In this document: piece by piece, positions 25,195-33,680 of the stretch
How the letters are laid out: each line of letters opens with the position of its first letter
Numbering within the stretch: the first letter of the stretch is position 1
DNA from: Nonomuraea dietziae
GTDB taxonomy: Bacteria > Actinomycetota > Actinomycetes > Streptosporangiales > Streptosporangiaceae
Length of the DNA stretch: 64,000 bases
Reading direction: 5' to 3'
Assembly: GCF_014195505.1 (NCBI RefSeq)
Contig: NZ_JACIBV010000001.1
Span: 6,014,001 to 6,078,000, forward strand
Notes under the pieces: generated by a model
What the model saw: only the letters and a program-made list of their open reading frames with translations
Told to the model about the DNA's origin: nothing
Databases searched by the model: none
Program-made: the position numbers and the translations under genes

Positions 25195-26673
25195 ATGAAC
25201 TTCATAAGGACAGTCATACGGTCTCGCGCCGCGCGCATCGCCGCGGTGCTCCTCGTGTCCGCGGTCGGCGCCTGGCTCGGCATCATCCTCAGCGGGACGG
25301 TCCGCGCGCAGGTGGGGCCCGTCGAGACGGGGATGTCGCTGAGGCCCGCGTGGACCGGCGAGACCGTCGTCGACGCCCACCCGCTGGGGACCCTGCGATT
25401 CCGCAGCCACGACGCCCCGCTCCAGCTGCGCATCACGCTCGAGAACATCGACCAGGAGAAGGCCAAGGCGCTCATCGACGATCCGCGCATCGCCAACAGG
25501 CTGCCCGAGATCATTGAGAACGACCTGCGCTCAGGCGTCGAGGCCCTGGTGGTCCGCTCCCTGCTGTGCGCCGCGGCGGGCGCGCTCCTGGCCGGCTTCG
25601 TCGTCTTCCGAAGTCCCAGGATCGCGCTGTACGGCCTGCTGGCCGCCGCCGTCGCCCTCGCGGGGACCGGCGTGGCCGCGGCCGTCACCTTCCGCCCCAG
25701 CTCCCTCGTCGAACCGCGCTACTCGGGGGTGATCGCCGTCGCGCCGTCCCTGGTCGGCAGCGCGCAGTCGATCGTGACCAAGTTCGAGTCGTACCGCCAG
25801 CAGCTCACCAAGCTCGTCACGAACGTCTCCAAGCTCTACGACGCGGTCAACGCCCTGCCCACCTACGACGCAGACCCGGCCTCGATCAAGGTGCTGCACG
25901 TGTCGGACATCCACATCAACCCCATCGCGTGGAACGTCATCCGCTCGCTCAAGGAGCAGTTCAAGGTCGACCTCATCGTCGACACGGGCGACATCTCCGA
26001 CCACGGCACCAAGGCGGAGAACGCCTTCATGGAGGAGATCGGCAAGCTCGGCGTGCCGTACGTCTTCGTCAGGGGCAACCACGACTCGCGGACCACCGAG
26101 CGGGCCGTCGCCAAGCAGAAGAACGCCGTGGTGCTCGACAACGCGTCCGCCACCGTCGCGGGACTGCGCATCTACGGCCTGGGCGACCCCCGCTTCACGC
26201 CCGACAAGTCGGTGCCGGTCAACAACGACCCTGCCCACATGCGCGACTTCGGCCGCCGGCATGCCGTACGGCTGCCGCGTCCCTCGCCCATCGACCTCGT
26301 GGCCGTCCACGACCCCGACGCGGCCAAGGGCTTCTCCGGCGCCGCTCCCATGGTCCTGGCCGGCCACTCGCATCGCCGATCGACCACGGTCCTGCCCACA
26401 GGAACCCGCGTGCTCGTCCAGGGCTCCACGGGCGGCGCGGGGCTTCGCGCGCTGGAACACGCCGAGCCGACCCCCGTCCAGGCCTCGGTTCTCTACTTCG
26501 ACAGAGCCAGCCACAGGCTCCAGGCCTGGGACGACATCACACTCGGGGGGCTGGGGGAGCAGTCTGTTCACATCCAACGTCACGTCGAGCCGGACCCTCG
26601 ACGTATGATTTCCCCAGAGCCAACGACAGCCCCGTCGCCAACGGGAACCGTCAGCGGAACTTCCGATGGATAG
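25195..26673 (+). CDS. Membrane-anchored metallophosphoesterase
   Basis: 492 aa. N-terminal helix (IAAVLLVSAVGAWLGIILSG) and a helical hairpin around 120-165 place the catalytic domain outside. The metallophosphatase motifs are VLHVSDIHINP (DxH), VDTGDISDHG (GD), VRGNHDS (GNHD) and VLAGHSHRR (GHxH). All metal ligands are present, so the enzyme should be active. It precedes the tRNA cluster. Confidence 0.9.
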   Translation: MNFIRTVIRSRAARIAAVLLVSAVGAWLGIILSGTVRAQVGPVETGMSLRPAWTGETVVDAHPLGTLRFRSHDAPLQLRITLENIDQEKAKALIDDPRIANRLPEIIENDLRSGVEALVVRSLLCAAAGALLAGFVVFRSPRIALYGLLAAAVALAGTGVAAAVTFRPSSLVEPRYSGVIAVAPSLVGSAQSIVTKFESYRQQLTKLVTNVSKLYDAVNALPTYDADPASIKVLHVSDIHINPIAWNVIRSLKEQFKVDLIVDTGDISDHGTKAENAFMEEIGKLGVPYVFVRGNHDSRTTERAVAKQKNAVVLDNASATVAGLRIYGLGDPRFTPDKSVPVNNDPAHMRDFGRRHAVRLPRPSPIDLVAVHDPDAAKGFSGAAPMVLAGHSHRRSTTVLPTGTRVLVQGSTGGAGLRALEHAEPTPVQASVLYFDRASHRLQAWDDITLGGLGEQSVHIQRHVEPDPRRMISPEPTTAPSPTGTVSGTSDG

Positions 26674-26755
26674 CCACTTTGGCACTGGGGCCAATCGTCC
26701 CCTATGCTTCAGAGGTCTCCAACGGAAGACGTCAGGAACAGGACGCAAGTCCTGA

Positions 26756-26828
26756 GCCCCCATCGTCTAGCGGCCTAGGACACCGCCCTTTCAAGGCGGC
26801 GGCACGGGTTCGAATCCCGTTGGGGGCA
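26756..26828 (+). tRNA. tRNA-Glu (TTC)
   Basis: 73 nt. Acceptor GCCCCCA/TGGGGGC; anticodon stem-loop CCGCCCTTTCAAGGCGG with anticodon TTC; T-arm CGGGTTCGAATCCCG. First of three tRNAs in a row. Confidence 0.95.
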
Positions 26829-26919
26829 CGGCTTCACCGGAAGATCGGCAGGACGAAGACCTCCGAAACACTGGTAAGCTAAGCGAGGCGCTTCGGCCGA
26901 AAGGCCGGAACGAAAGCAA

Positions 26920-26994
26920 GGTCCTGTAGAGCAGTTTGGAGTGCTCGCCACCCTGTCAAGGTGGAGGTCGCGGGTTCAAGTCCCGTCAGGACCG
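26920..26994 (+). tRNA. tRNA-Asp (GTC)
   Basis: 75 nt. Acceptor GGTCCTG/CAGGACC; anticodon loop CTGTCAA with anticodon GTC; T-arm GCGGGTTCAAGTCCCGT. Confidence 0.95.
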
Positions 26995-26999
26995 CTCTG

Positions 27000-27073
27000 G
27001 GTCAGGTAGCTCAGTTGGTACGAGCGTCCGCCTGAAAAGCGGAAGGTCGGCAGTTCGACCCTGCCCCTGACCA
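27000..27073 (+). tRNA. tRNA-Phe (GAA), AICE integration site
   Basis: 74 nt. Acceptor GGTCAGG/CCTGACC; anticodon loop CTGAAAA with anticodon GAA; T-arm GGCAGTTCGACCCTGCC. Its 3' half from 27030 is the attL core, so the element supplies the tRNA's 3' end. Confidence 0.95.
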
Positions 27074-27075
27074 CC
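27030..27075. repeat. attL of the tRNA-Phe element
   Basis: 46-nt core, identical to 46392-46437. It runs from the anticodon stem of tRNA-Phe to just past its 3' end, the usual attachment core of AICE integrases. Confidence 0.92.
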
Positions 27076-27092
27076 CTTCTTGAACAGCAAAA

Positions 27093-27124
27093 ACGCCCCA
27101 TCCATGACCGCATGGACGGGGCGT
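27093..27124. terminator. Terminator between tRNA-Phe and int
   Basis: Arms ACGCCCCATCCAT and ATGGACGGGGCGT (13 bp, one mismatch) around a 6-nt loop, with A-rich sequence before the left arm. It can end both the tRNA transcript and the int-xis operon. Confidence 0.75.
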
Positions 27125-27152
27125 TCGTGTGTCTGCGTGTCTAACCGAGTGA

Positions 27153-28343
27153 CTAAGCCTCCGAAGTCAGTGGAAAAATCTCATCCATCACGGTCGCTCC
27201 CTCCTGCATGACGGGTCTGATCTGCTTGCGGTAGACGGTCTCTGTGACGACCGTGTTGGTGTGCCCGACCAACCGTGAGATGTGCTCGATTGGGACATCG
27301 TGAGCGGAGAGCAAGGACACGAAGCTGTGCCGCAATTCGCGGGGCGTCCACTCTGCGGGGTTGATGCCGTCAGCGCCCTTGAGGGCGATCCGGAAGTCTC
27401 GCCGTACGTTCTCCGCCGTCATGGCGGTTCCGTTCCTGGTGCCGAACACCAGGCGCTCGCTGAGCTTCTCTGCGTTCTCACCTTCTGCTTGCTCGGCCAG
27501 CAATGCCTTGAGGGCGGTCACACAGCGGGTCGGAATCCGCAGGGAGCGGCGGGATTTTGTCGTCTTGGTGTCTCCAGACTTCCGCACGGAGCGCCAGACG
27601 TAGATGGCGAACTGTTCGTGTTCCCACCCTGCGTCCGTGACAGCCCGCCAGGTCTTCCGGCCGGCGTCGTGGGCCACGACGTGATCCCAACGGAGATCTC
27701 GCAGTTCCTCGGTTCGCGCGCCGGTGAGCAGCGAGACCACGATGTAGGCGCGCATGCGGCACGTCGCGGTCTCAGCGGCCCTGAGCACCGCTTCCGCCTG
27801 ATCGATCGTGAGCGCCTTGGAGGGGCGGCCTACCCGTCCTTCGGGCACCTCGCACAGCTCTACGACGTTGCGCTTGACCAGGTCGCGATGCATAGCGCTA
27901 CGTACCGAGCGGTCCAGGATGTTGTGGATCAGCTTGAGCGAGCGGGTGCCGAGAACGCCGGTCTTGCTCGACAGCCAGCGGTCCACGTCTTCCACCGATA
28001 GCTTGCTCAGCTTGCGCTTGCCGAGCGCCGGGATCACATGGGTGTCGGCGTACCAGGTGTAGGTCCTGACCGTCTTCTCCGAGCGGCCCTTGAGTCCGTT
28101 GGCCAGCCAGTACGTCACCGCGTCCTTGACGGTGCTGTCCGATGTGGCCACGGCCAAGCCGTCTTCGTAGTCCCGCAGCACCTGCTTGAGCTTGGTCAGG
28201 GCTTCGGTCTTGGTCTTGCCACTCCCGCGCTTGACGATGCGCTTGCCGTCGGGGCCGTAGCCGAGACTTGCGGTGGCGATGAACCGCTGGCGCTTGGCGT
28301 CCCAGTGGATGCCGCCGTCTCCTCTGCTGCGTCGCTTGGTCAT
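27153..28343 (-). CDS. int: Tyrosine-type site-specific integrase
   Basis: 396 aa, full length. N-terminal arm-binding domain about 1-60, core-binding about 65-165 (TVKDAVTYWLANGLKGRSEKT), catalytic 175-385. Catalytic residues: Arg210 in TGARTEELRDLRW, Lys around 260 in GDTKTTKSRRSL, Arg338-His339 in PRELRHSFVSLL, His361 in LVGHTNTVVTE and Tyr371. The usual His of HxLRH is Arg335, as in many AICE integrases. Its C-terminus faces attL and the start overlaps xis (ATGA). It mediates integration into tRNA-Phe, as the flanking repeats show. Confidence 0.95.
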   Translation of the reverse strand: MTKRRSRGDGGIHWDAKRQRFIATASLGYGPDGKRIVKRGSGKTKTEALTKLKQVLRDYEDGLAVATSDSTVKDAVTYWLANGLKGRSEKTVRTYTWYADTHVIPALGKRKLSKLSVEDVDRWLSSKTGVLGTRSLKLIHNILDRSVRSAMHRDLVKRNVVELCEVPEGRVGRPSKALTIDQAEAVLRAAETATCRMRAYIVVSLLTGARTEELRDLRWDHVVAHDAGRKTWRAVTDAGWEHEQFAIYVWRSVRKSGDTKTTKSRRSLRIPTRCVTALKALLAEQAEGENAEKLSERLVFGTRNGTAMTAENVRRDFRIALKGADGINPAEWTPRELRHSFVSLLSAHDVPIEHISRLVGHTNTVVTETVYRKQIRPVMQEGATVMDEIFPLTSEA

Positions 28344-28549
28344 CAGGCTGCTTCCTCTGCTTCCTTCTCCAACAGGGCGATGTACACGCGGATGCCGTTC
28401 GCGGTGATGAGACGGGCTCGACCCTGCTTGACGGAGGGCAAGCGGCCTGTGCGGATCTGGTCATAGATCAAGCTTCGGCTCATGCGCAGCAGGCGCATGG
28501 CGTCGGTCACGCGGTAGAGCTGGGTGTCGTCGATCGTTGGGGTGCTCAC
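28343..28549 (-). CDS. xis: Excisionase (Xis)
   Basis: 68 aa from a GTG. LYRVTDAMRLLRMSRSLIYDQIRTGRLPSVKQGRARLITANGIRVYIALLEKE is the MerR-type winged helix of AICE excisionases. Coupled on both sides: GTGA overlap with the RepA-like stop and ATGA overlap with int. Confidence 0.92.
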   Translation of the reverse strand: MSTPTIDDTQLYRVTDAMRLLRMSRSLIYDQIRTGRLPSVKQGRARLITANGIRVYIALLEKEAEEAA

Positions 28550-29694
28550 GGGCGTGGGTTCTCCTTGTCAGGGACACGAGGGACACCGGGCAGGGTGGGG
28601 TGTCCCTCATGATCGGTTGCGTTTGCGCTGGTCAGATGGGGTTCGGGGACACGAGGGACACCGGGGACACTTCCTGTGGGGTCTGTCCCTGGAAGCCGGT
28701 AGCGTCCGTTGCCGTCCACGCAGAGCTGGCCGTCGCCAGCCATCCGGGCACAGGTCTTGCGAGTGTTGTCGGGGGTCAGACCGGTGGCTTCCGCGATGGC
28801 CTTGGGCGGGCTGTTGGGGTTGTCCCGGAGGTGGCGCACGATGGCCGCGCGGGTCGCTGCCAGCGAGTGATCCTCGGGAGGGCCATCCATCAGGCGCCAG
28901 AGTCCGGCGGCGGGCTGGAAGGCCATGGCGTACTCGTCTTCCTCCACATCGCGGCCGGTGACGTGGAGCACGCCGTCAGCGGTGCCGCGCGCCCGCTTGA
29001 GCACCAGCGTGGCGTCGGCGGCACCGGCGAGGCCGTTGGTGCCGGAGACCTGTTCGAGGAAGTCGTCCGAGCCCATCTTGCGGACGTGATGGACCAGTAC
29101 GACCGCGACGCCGAAGGTGTCGGCCAGGCGCTTGGCGCGTCCCATCGCGGTGTAGTCGGCGTCATAGGCCGACAACCCCGGCGGCGTGATGCCGCGCACC
29201 TTGGCGAACACGTCGACAACGACCATGCGCGCGCCGACGTTGCGTTCCAGCCAGCGGGCGATGGCCTCCTCCCCGCCCTGCGGCAGGGTCGGGCACGAGG
29301 TGGCCAGGGTGAGATCCTTCGGGGCGGGCTTGCCTTGCAGGATCTTGCCCATGCGGGACTGGAGACGGCGCGGCGTGTCCTCCAACGCGAGGTAGAGCAC
29401 GGGTCCCGGCTCCACCTCGATGACCTCCAGCGCCTTGCCACCACCGGCGACCGCGATAGCCGTACCGAGCGACAGCCAGCTCTTGCCGACCTTGGGCGGT
29501 CCGGCCAGCAGGTTCAGCCCTTCGGCGATGACGCCGGGCACGGCCCACTTGGTCTCGGGGAAGGTCATGGCCATGAGTTCGTCTGCAGTCCACGACGTGC
29601 GGAACGGCGCCCCCGTCGCGCCCGGCTGGTTGCCGGGGGCGTGGACGGCATCACCGGAGACCAGGCGCAGGTGGGAAGGGCGCTCGCCGTTCAT
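28546..29694 (-). CDS. RepA-like AAA ATPase / replicative helicase of the AICE
   Basis: 382 aa from the ATG at 29694 (ATGA overlap with Prim-Pol). Walker A is GPPKVGKSWL (residues 65-74) and Walker B is MVVVDVFAKV; LVHHVRKMGSDDFLEQVSGTNGLAGAADATLVLKR is the conserved hexameric RepA/DnaB-type segment. The C-terminal 100 residues contain a small helix-turn-helix (AIAEATGLTPDNTRKTCARMA) and a repeated GVPRVP tail. Together with Prim-Pol it should drive element replication. Confidence 0.88.
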   Translation of the reverse strand: MNGERPSHLRLVSGDAVHAPGNQPGATGAPFRTSWTADELMAMTFPETKWAVPGVIAEGLNLLAGPPKVGKSWLSLGTAIAVAGGGKALEVIEVEPGPVLYLALEDTPRRLQSRMGKILQGKPAPKDLTLATSCPTLPQGGEEAIARWLERNVGARMVVVDVFAKVRGITPPGLSAYDADYTAMGRAKRLADTFGVAVVLVHHVRKMGSDDFLEQVSGTNGLAGAADATLVLKRARGTADGVLHVTGRDVEEDEYAMAFQPAAGLWRLMDGPPEDHSLAATRAAIVRHLRDNPNSPPKAIAEATGLTPDNTRKTCARMAGDGQLCVDGNGRYRLPGTDPTGSVPGVPRVPEPHLTSANATDHEGHPTLPGVPRVPDKENPRP

Positions 29695-30599
29695 GCGGCC
29701 ACCGTTCGCGGGCGGCGGGCACCGGCTCGAAGCCCTGAGGCGATGGTGCGGGTGGCTTCGCCATACGGCTGGCCGACGCTGGCGGCGGCGTCGGCCAGCC
29801 ATCCGGTCACGTGGGCTTCGGGCAGCTCGCCACCGGCAACGAGCTGCCCGAGCGCCACGGATGCGCAGTACAGGGCGTTGTTGTGGCCGTTCGGCGGGGA
29901 GCTGGTCACCCGTTCCACCTCGCGTTCCACGGCGGTGCGCAGGTAGTTGCCGCGCCGGTCGGCGGCCAGCGCGATAGCGACGGGTTTCTGTGGTGGGAGC
30001 GGGGTGGGCCGTAGGAGGTCGGCCAGCCAGCCGGGCAGCGGCGCGGCCGGTGCAGCGTGCACCACCTGGTAGGTGCCGGTGCCGTCGTCGAGGTCGACGA
30101 AGCTGCCGGGGCCGACCACGTACCCGCCCGTCGCGCGGGTGTCGATCAGCCAGCCGAGCCCGCCGCGGGCGCCCTGGGTGTTGCCGAGCGTGAGCCCGTC
30201 GGGGGCGGTGTAGTACAGGTGGGTGCCGTCGCGCCGGGTGCGGACGGTGAAGGTTTCCAGCGGCAGCGGTTGTCCGGCGCGTTCGCAGAGGGCGGCGAGT
30301 ACGTCGGCGCCGTCGTTGATGCCGGGCAGGTCCCACTCGGGCGGGCGGGTCTCGCCTTCCTTCGGGGTGTCGAGGTCGATCACCACCAGGTTGGAGGGGC
30401 CGGTGGCGATGCCGATGTTGTACGGCTTGCGCGCCCAGAACCGGGTGATGACCTTGGGGTCGGTGGTGTTGTGCTCCTTCCACGCCCAGTCCTTGAGCGG
30501 CACCTTGTCGCCGGGCGCGAGCGGGAAGACATGCCAGCCGCGGCGGGCGGCGGCAAGGGCGTAATCGGTCAATTCGCGTGGGTTGGCTGGCTTGTTCAT
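29691..30599 (-). CDS. Bifunctional DNA primase/polymerase (Prim-Pol)
   Basis: 302 aa. The archaeo-eukaryotic primase core is seen: VFPLAPGDKVPLKDWAWKEHNT, YNIGIATGPSNLVVIDLD (catalytic Asp pair), RRDGTHLYYTAP (His) and IDTRATGGYVVGPGS. These match the Prim-Pol domain found with RepA-like ATPases in AICEs. ATGA overlaps on both sides place it in the same translational chain. Expected to synthesise primers for element replication. Confidence 0.92.
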   Translation of the reverse strand: MNKPANPRELTDYALAAARRGWHVFPLAPGDKVPLKDWAWKEHNTTDPKVITRFWARKPYNIGIATGPSNLVVIDLDTPKEGETRPPEWDLPGINDGADVLAALCERAGQPLPLETFTVRTRRDGTHLYYTAPDGLTLGNTQGARGGLGWLIDTRATGGYVVGPGSFVDLDDGTGTYQVVHAAPAAPLPGWLADLLRPTPLPPQKPVAIALAADRRGNYLRTAVEREVERVTSSPPNGHNNALYCASVALGQLVAGGELPEAHVTGWLADAAASVGQPYGEATRTIASGLRAGARRPRTVAA

Positions 30600-31639
30600 G
30601 CTGCCACCTGGGATGCGCAGGTTGGGGTTGTGTTGGCGGGCGTGAGCAGACCTTGTGTGGCCCAGAGGTCCATCAGGTCGGTCTGACCCGCCAGTGGGGC
30701 GGGACATGACGAGCACAGGCGGCCTGCGATGCTGCCTGGCTTGGGCGTCTTTTGGTTGGCGGGCTTTTGGCCCCACTTACAGGCGGGGATGTCGGCCGCC
30801 TTGACCCGTTGTTCGAGGGAGCGGATGCGGTAGGCGGTGCGGGGATAGAAGAACTCGATCTCGTCAAGCTCGCCGGGCTTGGCGAAGGCGCCACACAGGC
30901 ATTCGCCACTCATGTGCAGGTGCGCGGACACCTCGCTTTGCGGCAGAAGGTAGGTGCGCCGGTATTCGGCCATCTGGGCGTTGGTCCAGTGCACCAAGGG
31001 GGAGCACCAGACGATGCCGCCGTCGGGATCGATTTCGGCGGCGTTGCGCATGCGTCGTTCGGACTCGCCCCAGCGCATACCGGCCAGGTAGAGCACCTTT
31101 TGGGTACGGCCTCGGCTTCCGATGATCTGAGCGCGGTTGCGCTGCAAGGGTTCGTCTTTGAGCCGCCTATACATCACCGTGTGTCCGGCCGGGCCGGGGA
31201 ACCCCTTCCAGACGGGACGTATCCCAGCGTTCTTACCTGTGCGGGCGATGACGCGTCCCAGTACGAGATCGTCGTAGCGGTCGCGGGGGTGCAGTTCGCG
31301 CAGCGGCAGGTTCCAGGAACGGGCGACATCGCGGACGTGCTCACGGGTCTCCTCGATACCAATGCCGGTGTTGACGTGAACGACCGCATCATGAGCGGAA
31401 GAGTCCAGGTAGTGGCTGGTCAGGTGCAGCAGCACGGTGGAGTCGTTGCCGCCGGAAAACAGCGCCTGGCGGGCCACGATCGGGAAGCGGTCCAGTGCTT
31501 CGGCGATGATGTCGTGGCTGCGGCGGATGGCCTCATCCAGGGTGCGCGCGGGTGGCGCATGTTCGGCTTTGACGGGCTTGCGGCCGATGGTGTCGGGCAT
31601 CCCGGGGAGCGGTTCGAGAGTGGCGGTGCGCCTGCCCAT
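30596..31639 (-). CDS. PP-loop ATPase, phosphoadenosine phosphosulfate reductase-like
   Basis: 347 aa. The PP-loop SGGNDST is at residues 62-68, and VVHVNTGIGIEETREHVRD matches the PAPS-reductase/DndC superfamily. The C-terminal half has cysteines in CLCGAF, PACKWGQ and LCSSCPAP, arranged as possible Fe-S or zinc ligands. Such proteins adenylate a target and often deliver sulfur. In an element it is more likely a nucleic-acid or cofactor modification enzyme than an assimilatory reductase. Its start (ATG at 31639) overlaps the DUF5131 stop (TGATG). Substrate unknown. Confidence 0.8.
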   Translation of the reverse strand: MGRRTATLEPLPGMPDTIGRKPVKAEHAPPARTLDEAIRRSHDIIAEALDRFPIVARQALFSGGNDSTVLLHLTSHYLDSSAHDAVVHVNTGIGIEETREHVRDVARSWNLPLRELHPRDRYDDLVLGRVIARTGKNAGIRPVWKGFPGPAGHTVMYRRLKDEPLQRNRAQIIGSRGRTQKVLYLAGMRWGESERRMRNAAEIDPDGGIVWCSPLVHWTNAQMAEYRRTYLLPQSEVSAHLHMSGECLCGAFAKPGELDEIEFFYPRTAYRIRSLEQRVKAADIPACKWGQKPANQKTPKPGSIAGRLCSSCPAPLAGQTDLMDLWATQGLLTPANTTPTCASQVAA

Positions 31640-32634
31640 CAGCGGTCCCCTCCTTCCCGAACGAGCAGAGAGGGGAAGTCGTCCCATGCGTGGCCATCAA
31701 GCTCGCGTCCGGCGGCTTTCTTGCCGACGCGGCGCATCCGCACCGCGTCGGCCGGGGCGAGCTTCTCCATGCCGTTCCAGCTCTGGCCGCGCCGGTCGAT
31801 GAAGGTGACGGCGCCGCGCTGATGGCCGTGGTCCTCGGGGGCGAACGCGCCCCACTGCTTGAACAGGAACGCGATACCGGCGCTCTGGCACTGATCGCGC
31901 AGCGAGCGCGCCCATTCGGGGTGCATCGGGCGGGCGCCAGGCCCGGACTCGCCCCCGGCGATGACCCAGTCGATCCCGTGGAAGCGGCGGCAGCAGTCGC
32001 CAGCGTGAACGTAGGAGGCGCTCAGCCCGTGCCCGCGCTCGCTGCCCATGGTCCAGACGGCCTGGTGCAGGTTGATCGGTCCGAGCAGCGGTTCGCAGGA
32101 CAGGAACCGGGCCGCGGCAGGGGTCCGCAGCAGGGCCGGGACGCGCAGGTCGGCACGCTTTTGGTCTTCGACCGACACGCCAAGCCACACGTTCGGCAGC
32201 GGCCACGGAGTGCCCGGCGCGGCGCCGTACCAGCCAGTGCCCTCCTCCCGCACCCGGTCGGCGAACTCGGGTGAGCTGAGCAGGGCGCGCATGCGGCCAT
32301 GCCGCTTGGTGAGCACCTGATAGGTGTGCTCGGGGGTGGCGGCCATGACGGCGAAGACCTGCGAGATGAAGCCGTCAGGGATGCCGGTGTGGAACAGATC
32401 GGACATCGAGTTGACGAACACCTTGCGCGGCTTGGCCCAGCGGAACGGCTGGTCGAGCCGCTCCGGACGCAGGGTGAGGTCGAACCCGTTCTCGAACGGG
32501 TGGCCGGGGATGCCGCGCCACCGCTCGGCGAAGGTCTCGGCGTAGCAGTGGTCGCATCCCGGGGAGAGCTTGGTGCAGCCGGTCACCGGGTTCCACGTGG
32601 TGTCGGTCCATTCGATGGAGCTGTGCTCAGACAT
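31639..32634 (-). CDS. DUF5131 (phage Gp37/Gp68) family protein
   Basis: 331 aa from the ATG at 32634, preceded by AGGAGA. The start IEWTDTTWNPVTGCTKLSPGCDHCYAETF carries a three-cysteine cluster (Cys20, Cys27, Cys30). KVFVNSMSDLFHTGIP, YQVLTKRHGRM, LGVSVEDQKRAD and WVIAGGESGPGARPMHPEW are the conserved family blocks. The cluster suggests a bound Fe-S centre, possibly radical-SAM-like; this is inference. Phages and AICEs carry it as an accessory gene. It is coupled to the PP-loop gene, so a joint modification pathway is plausible. Confidence 0.85.
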   Translation of the reverse strand: MSEHSSIEWTDTTWNPVTGCTKLSPGCDHCYAETFAERWRGIPGHPFENGFDLTLRPERLDQPFRWAKPRKVFVNSMSDLFHTGIPDGFISQVFAVMAATPEHTYQVLTKRHGRMRALLSSPEFADRVREEGTGWYGAAPGTPWPLPNVWLGVSVEDQKRADLRVPALLRTPAAARFLSCEPLLGPINLHQAVWTMGSERGHGLSASYVHAGDCCRRFHGIDWVIAGGESGPGARPMHPEWARSLRDQCQSAGIAFLFKQWGAFAPEDHGHQRGAVTFIDRRGQSWNGMEKLAPADAVRMRRVGKKAAGRELDGHAWDDFPSLLVREGGDR

Positions 32635-32802
32635 CAGGGGTCTCCTGGTGGTGGTCTTGGGTCGGCGCAGCCCTCGGAAGGGGCGCACCACGAGGTCGCC
32701 GTTGGCGCGGCGGATGAGCACGTTGCCGGGTCCGCCGCCGGGGCCCCAGCGGACCAGGACGGTGACGGGCTGGCCGCGTTCGAGGTAGGTGCGTCCGATC
32801 AC
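32635..32802 (-). other. In-frame upstream module of DUF5131 (SH3/KOW-like)
   Basis: From the GTG at 32802 (GTGA overlap with the previous gene) the frame encodes about 56 residues, GRTYLERGQPVTVLVRWGPG and VLIRRANGDLVVRPFRGLRR, resembling small stand-alone AICE proteins. It has no stop before the DUF5131 ATG, so it is either an N-terminal domain of that protein or a small gene that lost its stop. Confidence 0.6.
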
Positions 32803-33191
32803 GCCGCCTCCTCTCTCTCCTGGTCGGCCTGGAGGGCGACGGTGATGGCCACCTCCAGGCACACCTTGTGTGTGGGGCGGCCCTGGTCGTCGCGGTGGTG
32901 AGCGGTCTTGCCGCACGACCAGCACGGGTCCGGGCGCGGGCCGGTGTAGGCCAGGCAGTTGGTGCAGTTCCTCGGGTGGCGCAGCGGCGCGCCGGGGTGG
33001 CTGCGGACGCGCACGGTGCAGCACAGGACGCAACCCTCGTGGTGGCGGTAGAAGCGGCGAGGCGGGTCGCCCCAGTTCAGGAGCACACGGCCCTGGAAGA
33101 GGCGGTAACGCTCGCCCTGGTAGGTGACGAGCGGTTCCTGTCCGAACGGGTGCTGTGGCAGGTCGCTGGCGGTGGCGGGCGGGGTGGTCAC
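32799..33191 (-). CDS. Cys-rich hypothetical AICE protein
   Basis: 130 aa from a GTG that overlaps the upstream stop (GTGA). Seven cysteines in CVLCC, NCTNC and CWSC arrangements (residues about 54-95) suggest one or two zinc ribbons. The N-terminal half contains YRLFQGRVLLNWGDPPRRFYRHHEGC. The end overlaps the next coding start by GTGA. No family named; conserved in position in AICEs of this type, as I recall it. Confidence 0.6.
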   Translation of the reverse strand: MTTPPATASDLPQHPFGQEPLVTYQGERYRLFQGRVLLNWGDPPRRFYRHHEGCVLCCTVRVRSHPGAPLRHPRNCTNCLAYTGPRPDPCWSCGKTAHHRDDQGRPTHKVCLEVAITVALQADQEREEAA

Positions 33192-33654
33192 GCGGCTTCC
33201 TCCTTGAGCGGGGCTGGGAGGTCGGCGGTGGTGCGGTTGACCAGGCGGCGGGCGACGATGTGTTCCACGCCCATGCGTCGGGCGACATCGCCGACGCCCC
33301 CACCGGCGGCGACGATGCGGGTGGCGGCCAGGCGGCGTCGGTCTGGGTGAGCTGGACCTGGCGTTGGCCGGTGACCACCAGATCGACGGCCATCAGGTCG
33401 ACTACGCCGTCTTCGGCCAGCAGACCGATGTTCTTGTGCTGCTTGACCTTCTTCGCGGCGTGGTCGAAGTGAGCCATGGTGACGCCCCGTCGGCGTAGCC
33501 AGTGGAGGGCGCGGGTGGCATCTGCGCCTGTCGCGGTCAGGGCTGAGCGGATGGCGTCGGCCTGGTTCATCCGCCGCAGCTCATCGCGGGTGACGCGGCG
33601 GGAGAGGTGGCCGACGGTGATGGGAACGAGCCGGTTGCGGGTGGTGCTGGTCAT
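33188..33654 (-). pseudogene. HTH protein of the AICE with one frameshift
   Basis: Starts at ATG 33654 (MTSTTRNRLVPITVG) and reads to VTGQRQVQLTQTDA; there the frame is lost near 33335. In the neighbouring frame the protein continues RRLAATRIVAAGGGVGDVARRMGVEH and ends LPAPLKEEAA, its stop coupled (GTGA) to the next gene. The interval is 467 nt, one base short. The repaired 155-residue protein has a helix-turn-helix at its C-terminus. The preserved coupling argues for a recent change or sequence error. Confidence 0.75.
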
Positions 33655-33680
33655 GATCGGTGTCCTCTCCAGGGGTTGAG

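Noticed and set aside
28537..29946. Plus-strand 469-codon frame opposite the RepA-like gene
   Set aside because: Antisense to a clear Walker-type ATPase.
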